Positions 26,525 to 34,063 of a stretch of 64,000 nt of DNA are shown piece by piece (position 1 is the first letter of the stretch; every line of letters starts with the position of its first letter). Source of the DNA: Methylomusa anaerophila (GTDB taxonomy: Bacteria > Bacillota > Negativicutes > Sporomusales > Sporomusaceae); contig NZ_AP018449.1 in the NCBI RefSeq assembly GCF_003966895.1, positions 751,424-815,423 on the forward strand, in the 5' to 3' direction. The position numbers were made by a program, and so were the translations under genes. The notes beneath the pieces are model-generated. The model did not search any database. It was not told where the DNA came from and saw nothing but the letters and a program-made list of their open reading frames with translations.

Positions 26525-27046
26525 ATGATTTATACCAAAACAGGCGATAAGGGAACAACCAGTTTGCTGGACGGCACCCGCGTTCGCAAGAATAGTCCCC
26601 GCGTCGAAAGCTATGGAACTATTGACGAATTAAATTCACTGCTAGGCTTTGGAAAACATTTTATTCATAACAAAGATATTGTAGAAAAGATTCATACTGT
26701 CCAAAAAGAGCTATTTTCTGTTGCCTCGGCCTTGGCTGATCCGCAGGGCAAAACCTATACTTCCCCTTTGGGAGAAGCTGAGATTGTCAGGTTTGAAACA
26801 TGGATAGACGAATATGTCAAACTCATGAATCCGGCACCGAAATTTATAGTGCCGGGCAGTTGCCAAGCTTCAGGAATTCTCCATGTGGCGCGTACGGTAT
26901 GTCGCCGGGCGGAACGGGTCATGACGGCCCTCGACGAATTGGAACCGGTTAATCCCATCCTTGCCAAGTACATCAACCGGCTGTCGGATGTCTTATATAC
27001 CTTTGCCCGTTATCTCGAAGAAAACCAGGAACTGGTCAATACCTGA
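26525..27046 (+). CDS. Cob(I)alamin adenosyltransferase, PduO type
   Basis: Makes adenosylcobalamin from ATP and Co(I) corrinoid. The protein has 173 residues with the N-terminal ATP-binding YTKTGDKGTTSLLDG and RVESYGTIDELNSLLG. The late VCRRAERVMTAL helix and NRLSDVLYTFARY are also typical. GGAGGGAG precedes the ATG. Its stop codon is immediately followed by the left end of a RAYT element at 27047. Confidence 0.95.
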   Translation: MIYTKTGDKGTTSLLDGTRVRKNSPRVESYGTIDELNSLLGFGKHFIHNKDIVEKIHTVQKELFSVASALADPQGKTYTSPLGEAEIVRFETWIDEYVKLMNPAPKFIVPGSCQASGILHVARTVCRRAERVMTALDELEPVNPILAKYINRLSDVLYTFARYLEENQELVNT

Positions 27047-27947
27047 GAGTCAGGGGACGGTTCCTCGGCTCACTTCGTTCGCTGCACTATGTTTCGATTT
27101 ATTCCCAACAAATTTGCTATTTGACGTATTGATAAACTTGATTCTCTTTTCAGTTTGCTGATAAGGTCCCGGCGCAGGTTCTCGTTCTCCCTGGCTTTTA
27201 AGTCATTGAGACCGATATTGTTTTGAACTAGATAACTCGCAGTTAATTCCCTGGCCTGCTTTTCCGTTTGAATAGGTTTCGCCGCTATTTCTTCTTTTGC
27301 CAAATCTATGAATTGCTCATCGCTCTGTGTATTGGAATATTCTTCAAATAGCCGGATTGCGCTTTCTATATCATCTGCAAATAGTTTTAGTATGAATTCC
27401 CTATCCACAACACAGGGTTGGATACTTTTTTGAACGTATATATTGTAACTGCTCCATTTGTATTCCGCTGCGGACTCGACGATTCCGGCTTTTACCGGAT
27501 TGTTATGTAGGTATCTGACGGCCAATAGGAGATATGCGTCGCTTTCAATAGCCTCACTCTTAAATCGATCTTGAAATAGATGGCCGATGCGACAATATTT
27601 TTTATTAAAATAGTAGGCGTAGCTGGTGTTGATTCTTTTCATGATTTTTGCTATCTCATCGCTGCCTTCATTGATCAAAAGATGGACATGGTTATCCATT
27701 AAACAGTAGGCGTAGACTGTGTATCTACGCTCTTTGTTCTTTTCGCATAAGGTGTCAAGAAAGTGTATTTTGTCTTCATCATTTAGAAAAATATTTTTCT
27801 TCTCATTTCCCCGGATCATGACATGATAGATTTTACTTTCACTTAATCGCCTACCTTGTCGTGGCATTCGAATCTCCCCCTTTTTTGCTTTAGGAAGATT
27901 ATACCACTCTAAATAAGTAAGAGTCAAGGAACCGTCCCTTGACTCTT
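27047..27947. mobile_element. RAYT (REP-associated transposase) element, full copy
   Basis: A 901-bp unit is bounded by REP-like ends: GAGTCAGGGGACGGTTC on the left and the palindromic AGAGTCAAGGAACCGTCCCTTGACTCT on the right, split here as AGAGTCAAGGAACCG and TCCCTTGACTCT. It encodes one Y1 transposase on the minus strand. It sits exactly at the stop codon of the adenosyltransferase gene. Two deleted copies follow at 27921-28156 and 28707-28974. Confidence 0.85.
27070..27867 (-). CDS. REP-associated tyrosine (Y1) transposase
   Basis: IS200-like single-strand transposase of about 265 residues. The Y1 core includes YHVMIRGNEKKNIF, the HUH metal-binding motif in MDNHVHLLI, and a catalytic-Tyr region around AYYFNKKYCRIGHLFQDRF. 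A C-terminal DNA-binding part ends in SLSIRQIANLLGINRNIVQRTK, a helix-turn-helix. The ATG at 27867 follows GGGGGAG; an upstream GTG/TTG frame lacks a site. Unlike its two shortened neighbours it appears intact. Confidence 0.9.
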   Translation of the reverse strand: MPRQGRRLSESKIYHVMIRGNEKKNIFLNDEDKIHFLDTLCEKNKERRYTVYAYCLMDNHVHLLINEGSDEIAKIMKRINTSYAYYFNKKYCRIGHLFQDRFKSEAIESDAYLLLAVRYLHNNPVKAGIVESAAEYKWSSYNIYVQKSIQPCVVDREFILKLFADDIESAIRLFEEYSNTQSDEQFIDLAKEEIAAKPIQTEKQARELTASYLVQNNIGLNDLKARENENLRRDLISKLKRESSLSIRQIANLLGINRNIVQRTK

Positions 27948-28078
27948 TTACGATTTATTCCCAACAAATTTGCAATTTGGCGTATTGATAAACTTGATTC
28001 TCTTTTCAGTTTGCTGATAAGGTGGATCATGACATGATAGATTTTACTTTCACTTAATCGTCTACCTTGTCGCGGCAT
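27899..28078 (-). CDS. RAYT deletion derivative, 59-aa HTH ORF
   Basis: The first 18 residues of the transposase (MPRQGRRLSESKIYHVMI) are joined in frame to its C-terminal helix-turn-helix (SLSIRQIANLLGINR). The frame then runs through the terminal palindrome to TAA at 27899. It retains the GGGAG site. It cannot be a transposase, as the HUH motif and Tyr are lost. Expression as a small DNA-binding protein is possible but unproven. Confidence 0.45.
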   Translation of the reverse strand: MPRQGRRLSESKIYHVMIHLISKLKRESSLSIRQIANLLGINRKRVKGRFLDSYLFRVV

Positions 28079-28156
28079 TCGAATCTCCCTTTTTTTGCTT
28101 TAGGAAGATTATACCACTCTAATAGCCAAGAGTCAAAGAACCGTCCCTTGACTCTT
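27921..28156. mobile_element. Internally deleted RAYT element (copy B)
   Basis: Shares both ends with the full copy but lacks the equivalent of 27168-27812 (645 bp, in frame). The junction reads ATAAGGT joined to GGATCATGACATG. Its left terminal palindrome is shared with the right end of the full copy, so the two abut. Confidence 0.85.
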
Positions 28157-28160
28157 CAGC

Positions 28161-28442
28161 TTAGGCCCTAAGTTCACCGCTCAGTAACTTATTATTATAG
28201 CTTTTTACAGCCAACGCGCCCCAAATCATGCAAACTGGATGAGTTACTAAAAGTCCGAAACCAAAGGTTACAATCCCGACAACGACTTCCACAACAAGCA
28301 TAATGATCGCACCCATAACTGTAGAATAAAACATACCGATGGAACCAAAAAGAAAGGTAAGCATTAAGGACAGCCCCATGTTTTTCGGGGAAAGAGCCAC
28401 AATGGTCTTGACGGTGTTCGTATCCGGATTTACATCAGACAT
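28161..28442 (-). CDS. Small membrane protein, TM2-like
   Basis: About 93 residues with a polar N-terminus (MSDVNPDTNTVKTIVALSPKN) and two or three closely spaced hydrophobic helices (LSLMLTFLFGSIGMFYSTVMGAIIMLVVEVVVG; segments split by short turns). A conserved-looking WGALAVKSYN end follows. It resembles small TM2/DUF-type membrane proteins, but no family is certain. The ATG at 28442 follows GGGAGG. It is flanked on both sides by RAYT derivatives. Confidence 0.65.
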   Translation of the reverse strand: MSDVNPDTNTVKTIVALSPKNMGLSLMLTFLFGSIGMFYSTVMGAIIMLVVEVVVGIVTFGFGLLVTHPVCMIWGALAVKSYNNKLLSGELRA

Positions 28443-28624
28443 TACACATTCCTCCCTTGATTTTGTCAAATTTTCATCCGGAAACAATATCTTTGCATTC
28501 GAACACAACAATGCGCAAATATCCTTCCCGGTTTATTCTGACCCGAATTGTGGCTGCTTGTACTGCCTGTCCTCCTTTTGATAAATTTTTGACCCACAAT
28601 AACTGATCATTATAATTTTATTTA

Positions 28625-28691
28625 GTTCTAGAACAGGCAAAATCCTGCTATTTTATTACAATAATATACGAGATTCTGCTATTTTGTTACA
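28625..28691. promoter_or_regulatory. Direct repeats and palindrome upstream of small membrane gene
   Basis: Two near-identical 18-bp copies of TTCTGCTATTTT.TTACA (28643-28660 and 28674-28691) lie 31 bp apart, next to the palindrome GTTCTAGAAC (28625-28634). They are in the otherwise gene-free stretch 28443-28706. They may bind a regulator; none is assigned. Confidence 0.35.
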
Positions 28692-28706
28692 TTTTTTTGT
28701 TAGACC

Positions 28707-28974
28707 GAGTCAGGGGACGGTTCTACGACTCACTTCGTTCGCTGCACTATGTTTCGGTTTCGATTTCGATTTATTCCCAACAAATTTGCAATTTGGCGTA
28801 TTGATAAACTTGATTCTCTTTTCAGTTGGCTGATAAGGTGGATCATGACATGATAGATTTTACTTTCACTTAATCGCCTACCTTGTCGTGGCATTCGAAT
28901 CTCCCCCTTTTTTACTTTAGGAAGATTATACCACTCTAAACAAGTAAGAGTCAAAGAACCGTCCCCTGACTCTT
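28707..28974. mobile_element. Internally deleted RAYT element (copy C)
   Basis: Carries the same 645-bp internal deletion and junction as copy B, but keeps the longer left end of the full copy. It has a small expansion of the CGATTT unit (three copies). Its right palindrome forms the last codons and stop of pdxR. Confidence 0.85.
28730..28894 (-). CDS. RAYT deletion derivative, 54-aa HTH ORF
   Basis: Same in-frame N-to-C fusion as at 27899, here ending naturally (NIVQRTK) like the intact transposase. A run of Asn-Arg is lengthened by the CGATTT expansion (GINRNRNRN). The GGGGGAG site and ATG are intact. It encodes only the N-terminal leader and helix-turn-helix. Confidence 0.45.
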   Translation of the reverse strand: MPRQGRRLSESKIYHVMIHLISQLKRESSLSIRQIANLLGINRNRNRNIVQRTK

Positions 28975-30414
28975 GATGACCTCGCCCAGGATCTTCACCC
29001 CTTCCACTATTTTTTCCGGGCCGGCTACGGCAAAGCTAAGGCGCAGGAATTGGTCGGGCGGGCGGCGGGGAAAAAAGGCGGTGCCCGGCAGCAGCAGGAC
29101 ATCTCTGCTTTCGGCGTCGGCAACAATCTTCCGGGCCGATAATCCTGCCGGCAGGGACAGCCAGCAGCTTAAGCCGCCGCGGGGACGGTGACATACCACT
29201 GCCGGCGGCAGAAATTGCTGAATCGCAGCCAGCGCGGTATGGTATCGCTCCAGGTAAATGCTATGGATGGCGGCTATATGCCTTTGCCAGATGCCTTGGC
29301 GCAGATACAGGTCAAAAGCCCGCTGGGTCAGGCCCGAAGTGGAAATATCCGAATGATGCTTAACCGCCAAAACTTTAGAAACCAAAGGCGGCGGCATAAG
29401 TAAAAAGGCCAGGCGCAATCCCGGCATGAAAATTTTGGAAAAGCTTTTCAGATAAATCACCCGCTGATCGCGGTCAAGGGCTTTCAGCGGCGCCAGCGGC
29501 ACCCCGGAAAAATCCAGTTCACTGATATAATCATCTTCCAAAATAATGGCGTTATAGCGCCGGGCAAGGCCGATCAGCCTGTTCCGCTTGGCTAGGGAGT
29601 ACGAATAGCCGGTTGGGTTTTGGATGTTGGCCATGGCGTAAATCAGTTTGGGACGAAAGGAGCGGATTTTGTTTTCCAGTTCCGGAATATTCATGCCGTC
29701 GTTTTCCATGCCGATTTCAACAATTTTAGCCCCCCGGGAGCGAAAGGCGGCTATGGCGCCGGGATAGGTAGGGTTTTCGGTAAATACGTAATCGCCGAAA
29801 TTTAATAAAGCCTTGGCGATAATATCAATGCCTTGCTGGGCGCCGGAAATGATCTGAACATTATCCGCCTGAGCCTTAATGCCCTGCGCCTGCAAATAAT
29901 AAGAAATGGCTTCCCGTAAAGGGTAAAAGCCCTGGCTTTCCTGATAACCGAAAGCAAAACCCTTATCTCTGTCCAGCACTTCAATTAATACATTTTTAAA
30001 ATCATCGATGGACAATAAATCAGGCGTAGGCATTGCACTGGCAAAATCAATACAATGCTTATTATTAGCCAGGAGCATAGCGCTTTTAGTTTCAAACATA
30101 TCCAGGTCGGTATCGGCCGCAACAGGTTCATCCGCGGCCGCGATACTGCCGGTAATTTCGGCTACATAGCTGCCGCTGCCGGCCCGGGAGCATATGTAGC
30201 CGTTTTGTTCCAGCAGTTTATAGGCGCTAACCACCGTGCCGGGATTAATCCCCAGGCCGGAGGCCAGGCGCCGCACCGGCGGCAGCAGATACCCGTGGCT
30301 TAGTTTCCCGCTTACGATAAGCTCGCGTAAGCGGTCATACAGTTGAACATAGAGGGATGCTTTACTGTTTTTGACTAATTGTATCGACACAAAATCAAAA
30401 AATTGTTCATTCAT
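28951..30414 (-). CDS. pdxR: MocR-type PLP-dependent regulator of pdxST (PdxR)
   Basis: GntR/aminotransferase fusion of 487 residues. The N-terminal winged helix (residues ~12-80) contains LYDRLRELIVSGKLSHGYLLPPVRRLA, shown here in part, and GINPGTVVSAYKLLEQNGY. The fold-type I aminotransferase domain has its PLP lysine in YLKSFSKIFMPGLRLA. It is divergent from pdxS, the classical PdxR arrangement, and probably activates pdxST when PLP is low. The last residues (KSQGTVL) and stop are encoded by the end of an inserted RAYT derivative. Confidence 0.92.
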   Translation of the reverse strand: MNEQFFDFVSIQLVKNSKASLYVQLYDRLRELIVSGKLSHGYLLPPVRRLASGLGINPGTVVSAYKLLEQNGYICSRAGSGSYVAEITGSIAAADEPVAADTDLDMFETKSAMLLANNKHCIDFASAMPTPDLLSIDDFKNVLIEVLDRDKGFAFGYQESQGFYPLREAISYYLQAQGIKAQADNVQIISGAQQGIDIIAKALLNFGDYVFTENPTYPGAIAAFRSRGAKIVEIGMENDGMNIPELENKIRSFRPKLIYAMANIQNPTGYSYSLAKRNRLIGLARRYNAIILEDDYISELDFSGVPLAPLKALDRDQRVIYLKSFSKIFMPGLRLAFLLMPPPLVSKVLAVKHHSDISTSGLTQRAFDLYLRQGIWQRHIAAIHSIYLERYHTALAAIQQFLPPAVVCHRPRGGLSCWLSLPAGLSARKIVADAESRDVLLLPGTAFFPRRPPDQFLRLSFAVAGPEKIVEGVKILGEVIKSQGTVL

Positions 30415-30487
30415 ATTGTATTTACACTTCCTACTTTGCTATAATAACAAAAAATCCGTTATCGATACCAAGTAATTGTATCGATAC
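30377..30487. promoter_or_regulatory. Candidate PdxR operator repeats
   Basis: TATCGATAC occurs at 30460-30468 and 30479-30487 (19-bp period) in the pdxR-pdxS gap. AATTGTATCGACAC at 30377-30390, inside the pdxR start, matches AATTGTATCGATAC at 30474-30487 in 13 of 14 positions. Direct repeats near the promoter are the usual MocR/PdxR binding pattern. The exact promoters are not certain. Confidence 0.55.
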
Positions 30488-30535
30488 GATTATTTTACCA
30501 GTCAACTTGTGTTTAGTAAAGAGGAGGAAATTCAG

Positions 30536-31414
30536 ATGCAACACCGCTATGATCTCAACAAAAACTTGGCCCAAATGTTAAAAGGCGGCGTCATTATGGA
30601 CGTCACCAATGCCGAGCAGGCTAAAATTGCCGAAACGGCAGGCGCAGTAGCCGTTATGGCTTTGGAAAGAGTACCCGCCGATATCCGCAAACAGGGCGGC
30701 GTGGCCCGTATGTCGGACCCGCAAATGATCAGGGCAATCAAGGACACCGTATCCATCCCGGTTATGGCCAAAGCGCGGATCGGTCACTTTGTGGAGGCGC
30801 AAATCCTTGAAGCCATCGGTATCGACTATGTGGACGAAAGTGAAGTTTTAACCCCGGCGGATGAGGATTATCATATCAATAAATGGGATTTCAAAATTCC
30901 TTTTGTCTGCGGCGCCAGAAACCTGGGCGAGGCCTTGCGCCGCATCGGGGAAGGCGCAGCCATGATCCGTACCAAAGGGGAAGCCGGTACCGGCAACGTG
31001 GTGGAAGCTGTCCGCCACATGCGGACTATGCTGGCGGATATGCGGCGCGTTAAAGCTGCCCCCAAAGAAGAGTTGATGAGCATTGCCAAAGAAATGGGCG
31101 CACCTTTTCATTTAATCGAGTACGTGTCGGAACACGGCGTATTGCCGGTAGTCAACTTTGCGGCCGGCGGCATTGCCACTCCCGCCGACGCGGCCCTCAT
31201 GATGCAGCTTGGCTGCGACGGGGTTTTTGTCGGCTCGGGAATTTTTAAATCCGGCGACCCGCAAAAGCGGGCCAAAGCCATTGTCGAGGCCACCACTCAT
31301 TACAACGATCCAGAGCTGCTGGCCAGAATCTCCGAGAACTTAGGCGAGCCGATGGTCGGTATTGAAATCGACAAAATAGAGCCTGCAGACCGGTTAGCTG
31401 TCAGAGGGTGGTAA
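30536..31414 (+). CDS. pdxS: Pyridoxal 5'-phosphate synthase lyase subunit PdxS
   Basis: TIM-barrel subunit of 292 residues that builds PLP from ribose 5-phosphate, glyceraldehyde 3-phosphate and PdxT-derived ammonia. [23 protein letters not shown] and [16 protein letters not shown] with the catalytic lysines, and [20 protein letters not shown], are near-invariant in the family. The ATG at 30536 follows GAGGAGG; an upstream in-frame ATG at 30476 lies in the operator and is rejected. Confidence 0.97.
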   Translation: MQHRYDLNKNLAQMLKGGVIMDVTNAEQAKIAETAGAVAVMALERVPADIRKQGGVARMSDPQMIRAIKDTVSIPVMAKARIGHFVEAQILEAIGIDYVDESEVLTPADEDYHINKWDFKIPFVCGARNLGEALRRIGEGAAMIRTKGEAGTGNVVEAVRHMRTMLADMRRVKAAPKEELMSIAKEMGAPFHLIEYVSEHGVLPVVNFAAGGIATPADAALMMQLGCDGVFVGSGIFKSGDPQKRAKAIVEATTHYNDPELLARISENLGEPMVGIEIDKIEPADRLAVRGW

Positions 31415-31416
31415 AG

Positions 31417-32010
31417 ATGATCACAATCGGGGTGCTGGCTCTCCAGGGAGCCGTGAAGGAGCATCTTGACCGCCTCAATTCTCTGCCTGATGTAGCCGGC
31501 TTAGCAGTTAAGAAAGCAGCTGACCTAAACAATATTGACGGTCTCATCCTTCCCGGCGGCGAATCAACTACCATAGGCAAACTGCTCAGAGAGTTCAATC
31601 TCTCCCCAATACTGATTGACAAGATAAACCGCGGTCTGCCGGTATGGGGTACCTGCGCCGGAATGATCCTGTTGGCTAAGGCTATTATCGGCGAAGAAAC
31701 AAGGCATTTGGGCGTCATGGATATTTGTGTACGGCGAAACGCTTATGGCAGCCAGTTAGACAGTTTCGCCACCGAGCTTGTTATACCAAAAGTGAGTTCT
31801 TCGCCTGTACCTTTGGTATTCATCCGGGCTCCTTACGTGGAAGAGACCGGTAAAGACGTTCAGATACTGGCCAGAGTCGATGGTAAGATTGTGGCTGTAG
31901 AGCAAGGCAACATGCTGGCTACAGCTTTTCATCCGGAATTAACTGATGATTTGACTTTTCACAGGTATTTTGCGGAAAAAGTAAGAAAAAATAAGAATAG
32001 CGAGAAATAA
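31417..32010 (+). CDS. pdxT: Pyridoxal 5'-phosphate synthase glutaminase subunit PdxT
   Basis: Glutamine amidotransferase of 197 residues that feeds ammonia to PdxS. It has GVLALQGAVKEHL at the N-terminus, LPGGESTTIGKLL, nucleophile Cys80 in WGTCAGMILLA, and the His-Glu pair in AFHPELTDD. The ATG at 31417 lies two bases after the pdxS stop, so the subunits are made together. Confidence 0.97.
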   Translation: MITIGVLALQGAVKEHLDRLNSLPDVAGLAVKKAADLNNIDGLILPGGESTTIGKLLREFNLSPILIDKINRGLPVWGTCAGMILLAKAIIGEETRHLGVMDICVRRNAYGSQLDSFATELVIPKVSSSPVPLVFIRAPYVEETGKDVQILARVDGKIVAVEQGNMLATAFHPELTDDLTFHRYFAEKVRKNKNSEK

Positions 32011-32043
32011 TCCGTTAGTCGACTGTCGACTGTATCGATATGA

Positions 32044-32096
32044 AAAAGCGCAAGCTTGCACCGCATTCTTCAAGTGCAAACTTGCGCTTTTGTTTT
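32044..32096 (+). terminator. Terminator of pdxST
   Basis: An 18-base arm at 32044-32061 pairs with 32074-32091 (AAAAGCGCAAG and CTTGCGCTTTT at the base, one mismatch), and a T-rich tail follows. It ends the pdxST transcript. Confidence 0.85.
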
Positions 32097-32204
32097 TCGC
32101 TGCCGTATAAGTGTTATTCTTCGAATCCGGTTCATAAATATAGTTTAGAATTTCATTGCTTAAACACTTAAGCAAAGGATCAATTAAAACAGGGAGGCAA
32201 CCCT

Positions 32205-33137
32205 ATGCATATTGGGTTTGTGATCAAATGGCCGAAAAATGCCATTCGGCAAGTAATTGGCGAGGAATTATACGCCGAGTCTTTGTGCCGGGAACTGCGG
32301 CAGATGCCGGGAGTCCGCTCGGCCCAGCTATATTACCCGAATTTAATGCCTGCAGCCAAGATCGATATCATGATTCACCTTAATGAATCGCTGCCGGGTC
32401 CCTTTGCCCGCAAGCACGTGCTGTACCTGCAGAATTTCTTTCAGCAGGGCTCGGACGTGGTATTGGGATACCTGCAGAAAAAAGGTTACGACGGGTTTGC
32501 CTTTTTTTCCCAGCGTCTGTATGATCTGCACCGGCAAGCAGGGTATGGCGGCATCTTTTTGCCTTTGGCGGCGGACACCACTATATTTAAACCCCGGGAG
32601 AAAAACCCCAGGTACGACTATGATGTTGTTTATGTAGGCAATGATATTAAAGGCGAAGAACGAACCATGCGGTATATTTATCCGGCAGCAGCAAAATATA
32701 ACTTTGGTTTGTTTGGCAACTGGTGGCCTTATCCGCCTAACGGCTACCGCGATTTATTCGCCAAACTGTCACAAGGCTCCATCAGCCGTGAAGAATCGGC
32801 TGTTCTCTATTCCAGCGCCAAGATCGCCTTAAATTATACAGCAGAAGATTCCATCTACTGGGATGCGATGAATCTAAGATTCTTTGAAGTATTGGCCTGT
32901 AAAGGTTTCTTAATCAGTGACAAAGTTCCGTCCGCCCAACGCGAGCTTAAAGGCTGCGCTGTATTCACCGATGGCGGCGAGGACTTAATTGCCCAAATCG
33001 AATATTATTTATCACGGCCAAAAGAAAAGGACGAGATTGCCGCCAATGGCTATCAATACATCCTGCAGCACGCGACAGTACAGGCTCGGGCAAAACAGCT
33101 GCACAATTATCTTCAGCAAATAATGGAAATAAACTGA
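32205..33137 (+). CDS. Glycosyltransferase, CgeB/GT1-like
   Basis: GT-B-type glycosyltransferase of 310 residues. The N-terminal half has MHIGFVIKWPKNAIRQVIGEEL and IMIHLNESLPGPFARKHVLY. The C-terminal nucleotide-sugar half includes NLRFFEVLACKGFLISDKVPS with the conserved Glu, and a C-terminal helix. It resembles the CgeB/spore-maturation and surface-glycan transferases. It opens the glycan cluster, has GGGAGG upstream, and is followed by its own terminator. Donor and acceptor are unknown. Confidence 0.82.
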   Translation: MHIGFVIKWPKNAIRQVIGEELYAESLCRELRQMPGVRSAQLYYPNLMPAAKIDIMIHLNESLPGPFARKHVLYLQNFFQQGSDVVLGYLQKKGYDGFAFFSQRLYDLHRQAGYGGIFLPLAADTTIFKPREKNPRYDYDVVYVGNDIKGEERTMRYIYPAAAKYNFGLFGNWWPYPPNGYRDLFAKLSQGSISREESAVLYSSAKIALNYTAEDSIYWDAMNLRFFEVLACKGFLISDKVPSAQRELKGCAVFTDGGEDLIAQIEYYLSRPKEKDEIAANGYQYILQHATVQARAKQLHNYLQQIMEIN

Positions 33138-33148
33138 CCAAAAAATAT

Positions 33149-33189
33149 GAGCACTATTGGCGAATTATACAAACGAATAGTGCTCTTTT
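33149..33189 (+). terminator. Terminator after the CgeB-like gene
   Basis: GAGCACTATT (33149-33158) pairs with AATAGTGCTC (33176-33185), followed by TTTT. Confidence 0.7.
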
Positions 33190-33239
33190 GCGTTCATTTA
33201 TTTTTTCTAATTTTTCATATGTCCAATACCAGATCATTA

Positions 33240-33914
33240 TCAACTTTCTGCCAAATCATCAAAACAATATCCCATCTTCTTGGCGTTTTCGATTATTTTT
33301 CGGCCATCAATTTTTTTCACTGGTTTGGCGGGGTTACCGCTATATACCGTCCAGGGTTCCGTCTTGCCTCTAATAACTGAGCCGATAGTGATTAGCACCC
33401 CCATGGCCAGATGGGATCCGGGAAGAAGTACCGCACTGGTAGCAACATTAGAAAAAGGCTCCAGAATAACAGGTTCGGTTATCAATCGGCCGCGATACTC
33501 CGTGGGGATCATACTGCCAAAAATCCCGGAATCGTCAAAACGCTCGGAAGCACAGATAATTCGGGCACCTGCCGCAATATTATTAAAGCCTGCACATCGC
33601 AGCACCCCGTCTTTGCCACCAATACAGGTAACATACGGGCATATGTGAATATAATCACCCAGAGTTACCTGTGTTGTACAATAGAACCCCCAATCTATGG
33701 CAATGTTTGACCCTATACTTACTAACTCAGGCCGGCGAATACGTATATTGGAGTTAATATATACATTATTACCAACAGAGTTTAATAATTTATAATCATA
33801 TTCCTGATCCACAAGCTTCCCTCCAGTTATCATAAATCTAAGCTCCATCGCCGGATAAAATCCGAAAAAGCCGCGTATTAGCAGCACCATTAGTCGTAAT
33901 ACATAATATGACAT
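33240..33914 (-). CDS. Hexapeptide-repeat acyltransferase
   Basis: Left-handed beta-helix acyltransferase of up to 224 residues. Imperfect hexapeptides run from VYINSNIRIRRPELVSIG to LGDYIHICPYVTCIGGKDGV and VILEPFSNVATSAVLLPGSHLAMGVLITIGSVI. The C-terminus has the VYSGNPAKPVKKI signature of sugar O-acetyltransferases. An N-terminal hydrophobic segment (VLRLMVLLIRGFFGFY) may anchor it. It probably acetylates a surface sugar. It is divergent from the NodZ-like gene. The exact start is uncertain because no strong ribosome site precedes the ATG. Confidence 0.82.
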   Translation of the reverse strand: MSYYVLRLMVLLIRGFFGFYPAMELRFMITGGKLVDQEYDYKLLNSVGNNVYINSNIRIRRPELVSIGSNIAIDWGFYCTTQVTLGDYIHICPYVTCIGGKDGVLRCAGFNNIAAGARIICASERFDDSGIFGSMIPTEYRGRLITEPVILEPFSNVATSAVLLPGSHLAMGVLITIGSVIRGKTEPWTVYSGNPAKPVKKIDGRKIIENAKKMGYCFDDLAES

Positions 33915-34063
33915 ATTCTTTTATTATGTTACGACAACGGAAATTGGGTTCTAATATAAATCATGCAAGGAAGGAATCAGGAAAAGGCCGCTTGTTATCA
34001 CCAAATTCTGCTGTTATACATAAAATTAAACATGAGCAAAAAACATCGAAAGGAGGATATAAT

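Noticed and set aside
30476-30535. Longer pdxS start at 30476
   Set aside because: It would place the start inside the operator repeats; ATG 30536 has a GAGGAGG and starts the conserved sequence.
32100-32160. Possible tRNA (TTCGAATCC T-loop-like string)
   Set aside because: No matching acceptor, D or anticodon stems could be drawn around it.
33908-34063. Longer start of NodZ-like paralogue 1
   Set aside because: It overlaps the divergent acyltransferase start, and the paralogue begins at the position of TTG 34064.
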